From assembly GCA_934229335.1 (NCBI GenBank), contig CAKQDQ010000041.1, positions 1 to 17,273 of the forward strand: a stretch of DNA of 17,273 bases, given 5' to 3'. The position numbers and the translations under genes were made by a program. The notes below the pieces were generated by a model. That model ran no database searches, had not been told where the DNA came from, and saw nothing but the letters and a program-made list of their open reading frames with translations. This DNA comes from an uncultured Prevotella sp. GTDB taxonomy: Bacteria; Bacteroidota; Bacteroidia; Bacteroidales; Bacteroidaceae. Below are positions 17,076-17,273 of this stretch, piece by piece (the first letter of the stretch is position 1; every line of letters begins with the position of its first letter).

Positions 17076-17273
17076 TGGAGCTTCTCTAAGTTTGCTGGTA
17101 CGGGCTGAAAGCCAAACAAGCACATAGCGCAGGGCAAGCGAAGCGACACCCTGGAAATATATAACGAGCGGCACAACATCAACACCCTGAAAGAATAAAA
17201 GCATAATAAAACTGGTGTTTAAGGATTAATGCTTTTGCCCTTTCAGGGCGTTCCATTGATAATACGACAATAC
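17076..17273. repeat. Same palindromic repeat, copy 2 (cut by window end)
   Basis: It starts TGGAGCTTCTCTAAG, 352 bases after copy 1, and follows 16724-16922 base for base except for one missing G near the GCAAG/GCGAAG junction and five substitutions near the inner left arm. The window ends before the right outer arm. The 77 bases between the copies (16999-17075) show no gene or clear signal. Confidence 0.9.

Noticed and set aside
16724..17273. Possible CRISPR array
   Set aside because: There are only two long, internally palindromic copies, about 200 bases or more each, with no short regular repeat-spacer pattern and no cas genes.

Overview
The window looks like chromosomal DNA from a Prevotella-type member of the Bacteroidota. 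The signs are promoters of the TTTG / TAnnTTTG kind, A-rich start regions without strong Shine-Dalgarno sequences, a PorT-like type IX secretion (T9SS) barrel, a T9SS-style C-terminal sorting tail on a giant secreted esterase, BACON-like and other Bacteroidota add-on domains, and a DPE2-like 4-alpha-glucanotransferase. I cannot name a species.

Layout. Positions 1-45 may be the very end of a gene. Positions 146-674 hold the wreck of an Abi_2-family (AbiD/AbiF-like) abortive-infection gene, closed by a hairpin at 692-747. Positions 8674-769 (minus strand) form a tightly packed four-gene operon behind a near-perfect Bacteroidota promoter at 8755-8785. In transcription order it carries a CBM20-GH77 4-alpha-glucanotransferase (malQ), a GH13 maltodextrin-degrading enzyme without signal peptide, a polytopic membrane protein of unknown function (DUF6057-like), and a beta-propeller lipoprotein with one CxxCH haem-attachment motif. 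The first two junctions are 4-base ATGA overlaps. A 55-residue 2[4Fe-4S] ferredoxin follows at 9048-8881, with its own terminator and a palindrome next to its promoter. A PorT-like protein (9262-10008, plus) converges on a 1762-residue secreted protein (15384-10096, minus); a bidirectional terminator lies between them. The large protein joins an SGNH/CE12-type rhamnogalacturonan acetylesterase to a CE8 pectin methylesterase and ends in a T9SS tail. Divergent from it is an AraC-family regulator (15781-16665). The last 550 bases hold two copies of a nested, long-palindrome intergenic repeat, the second cut by the window edge.

How the genes may work together. The operon's two enzymes should rearrange and hydrolyse maltose and maltodextrins in the cytoplasm. 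The two envelope proteins translated with them have no known job, and this pairing is the least explained part of the window. The large esterase would strip acetyl and methyl groups from pectin at the cell surface after T9SS export, a system to which the neighbouring PorT-like protein probably belongs. The divergent AraC protein is the obvious candidate for its regulator. These links are inferred from position and family knowledge.
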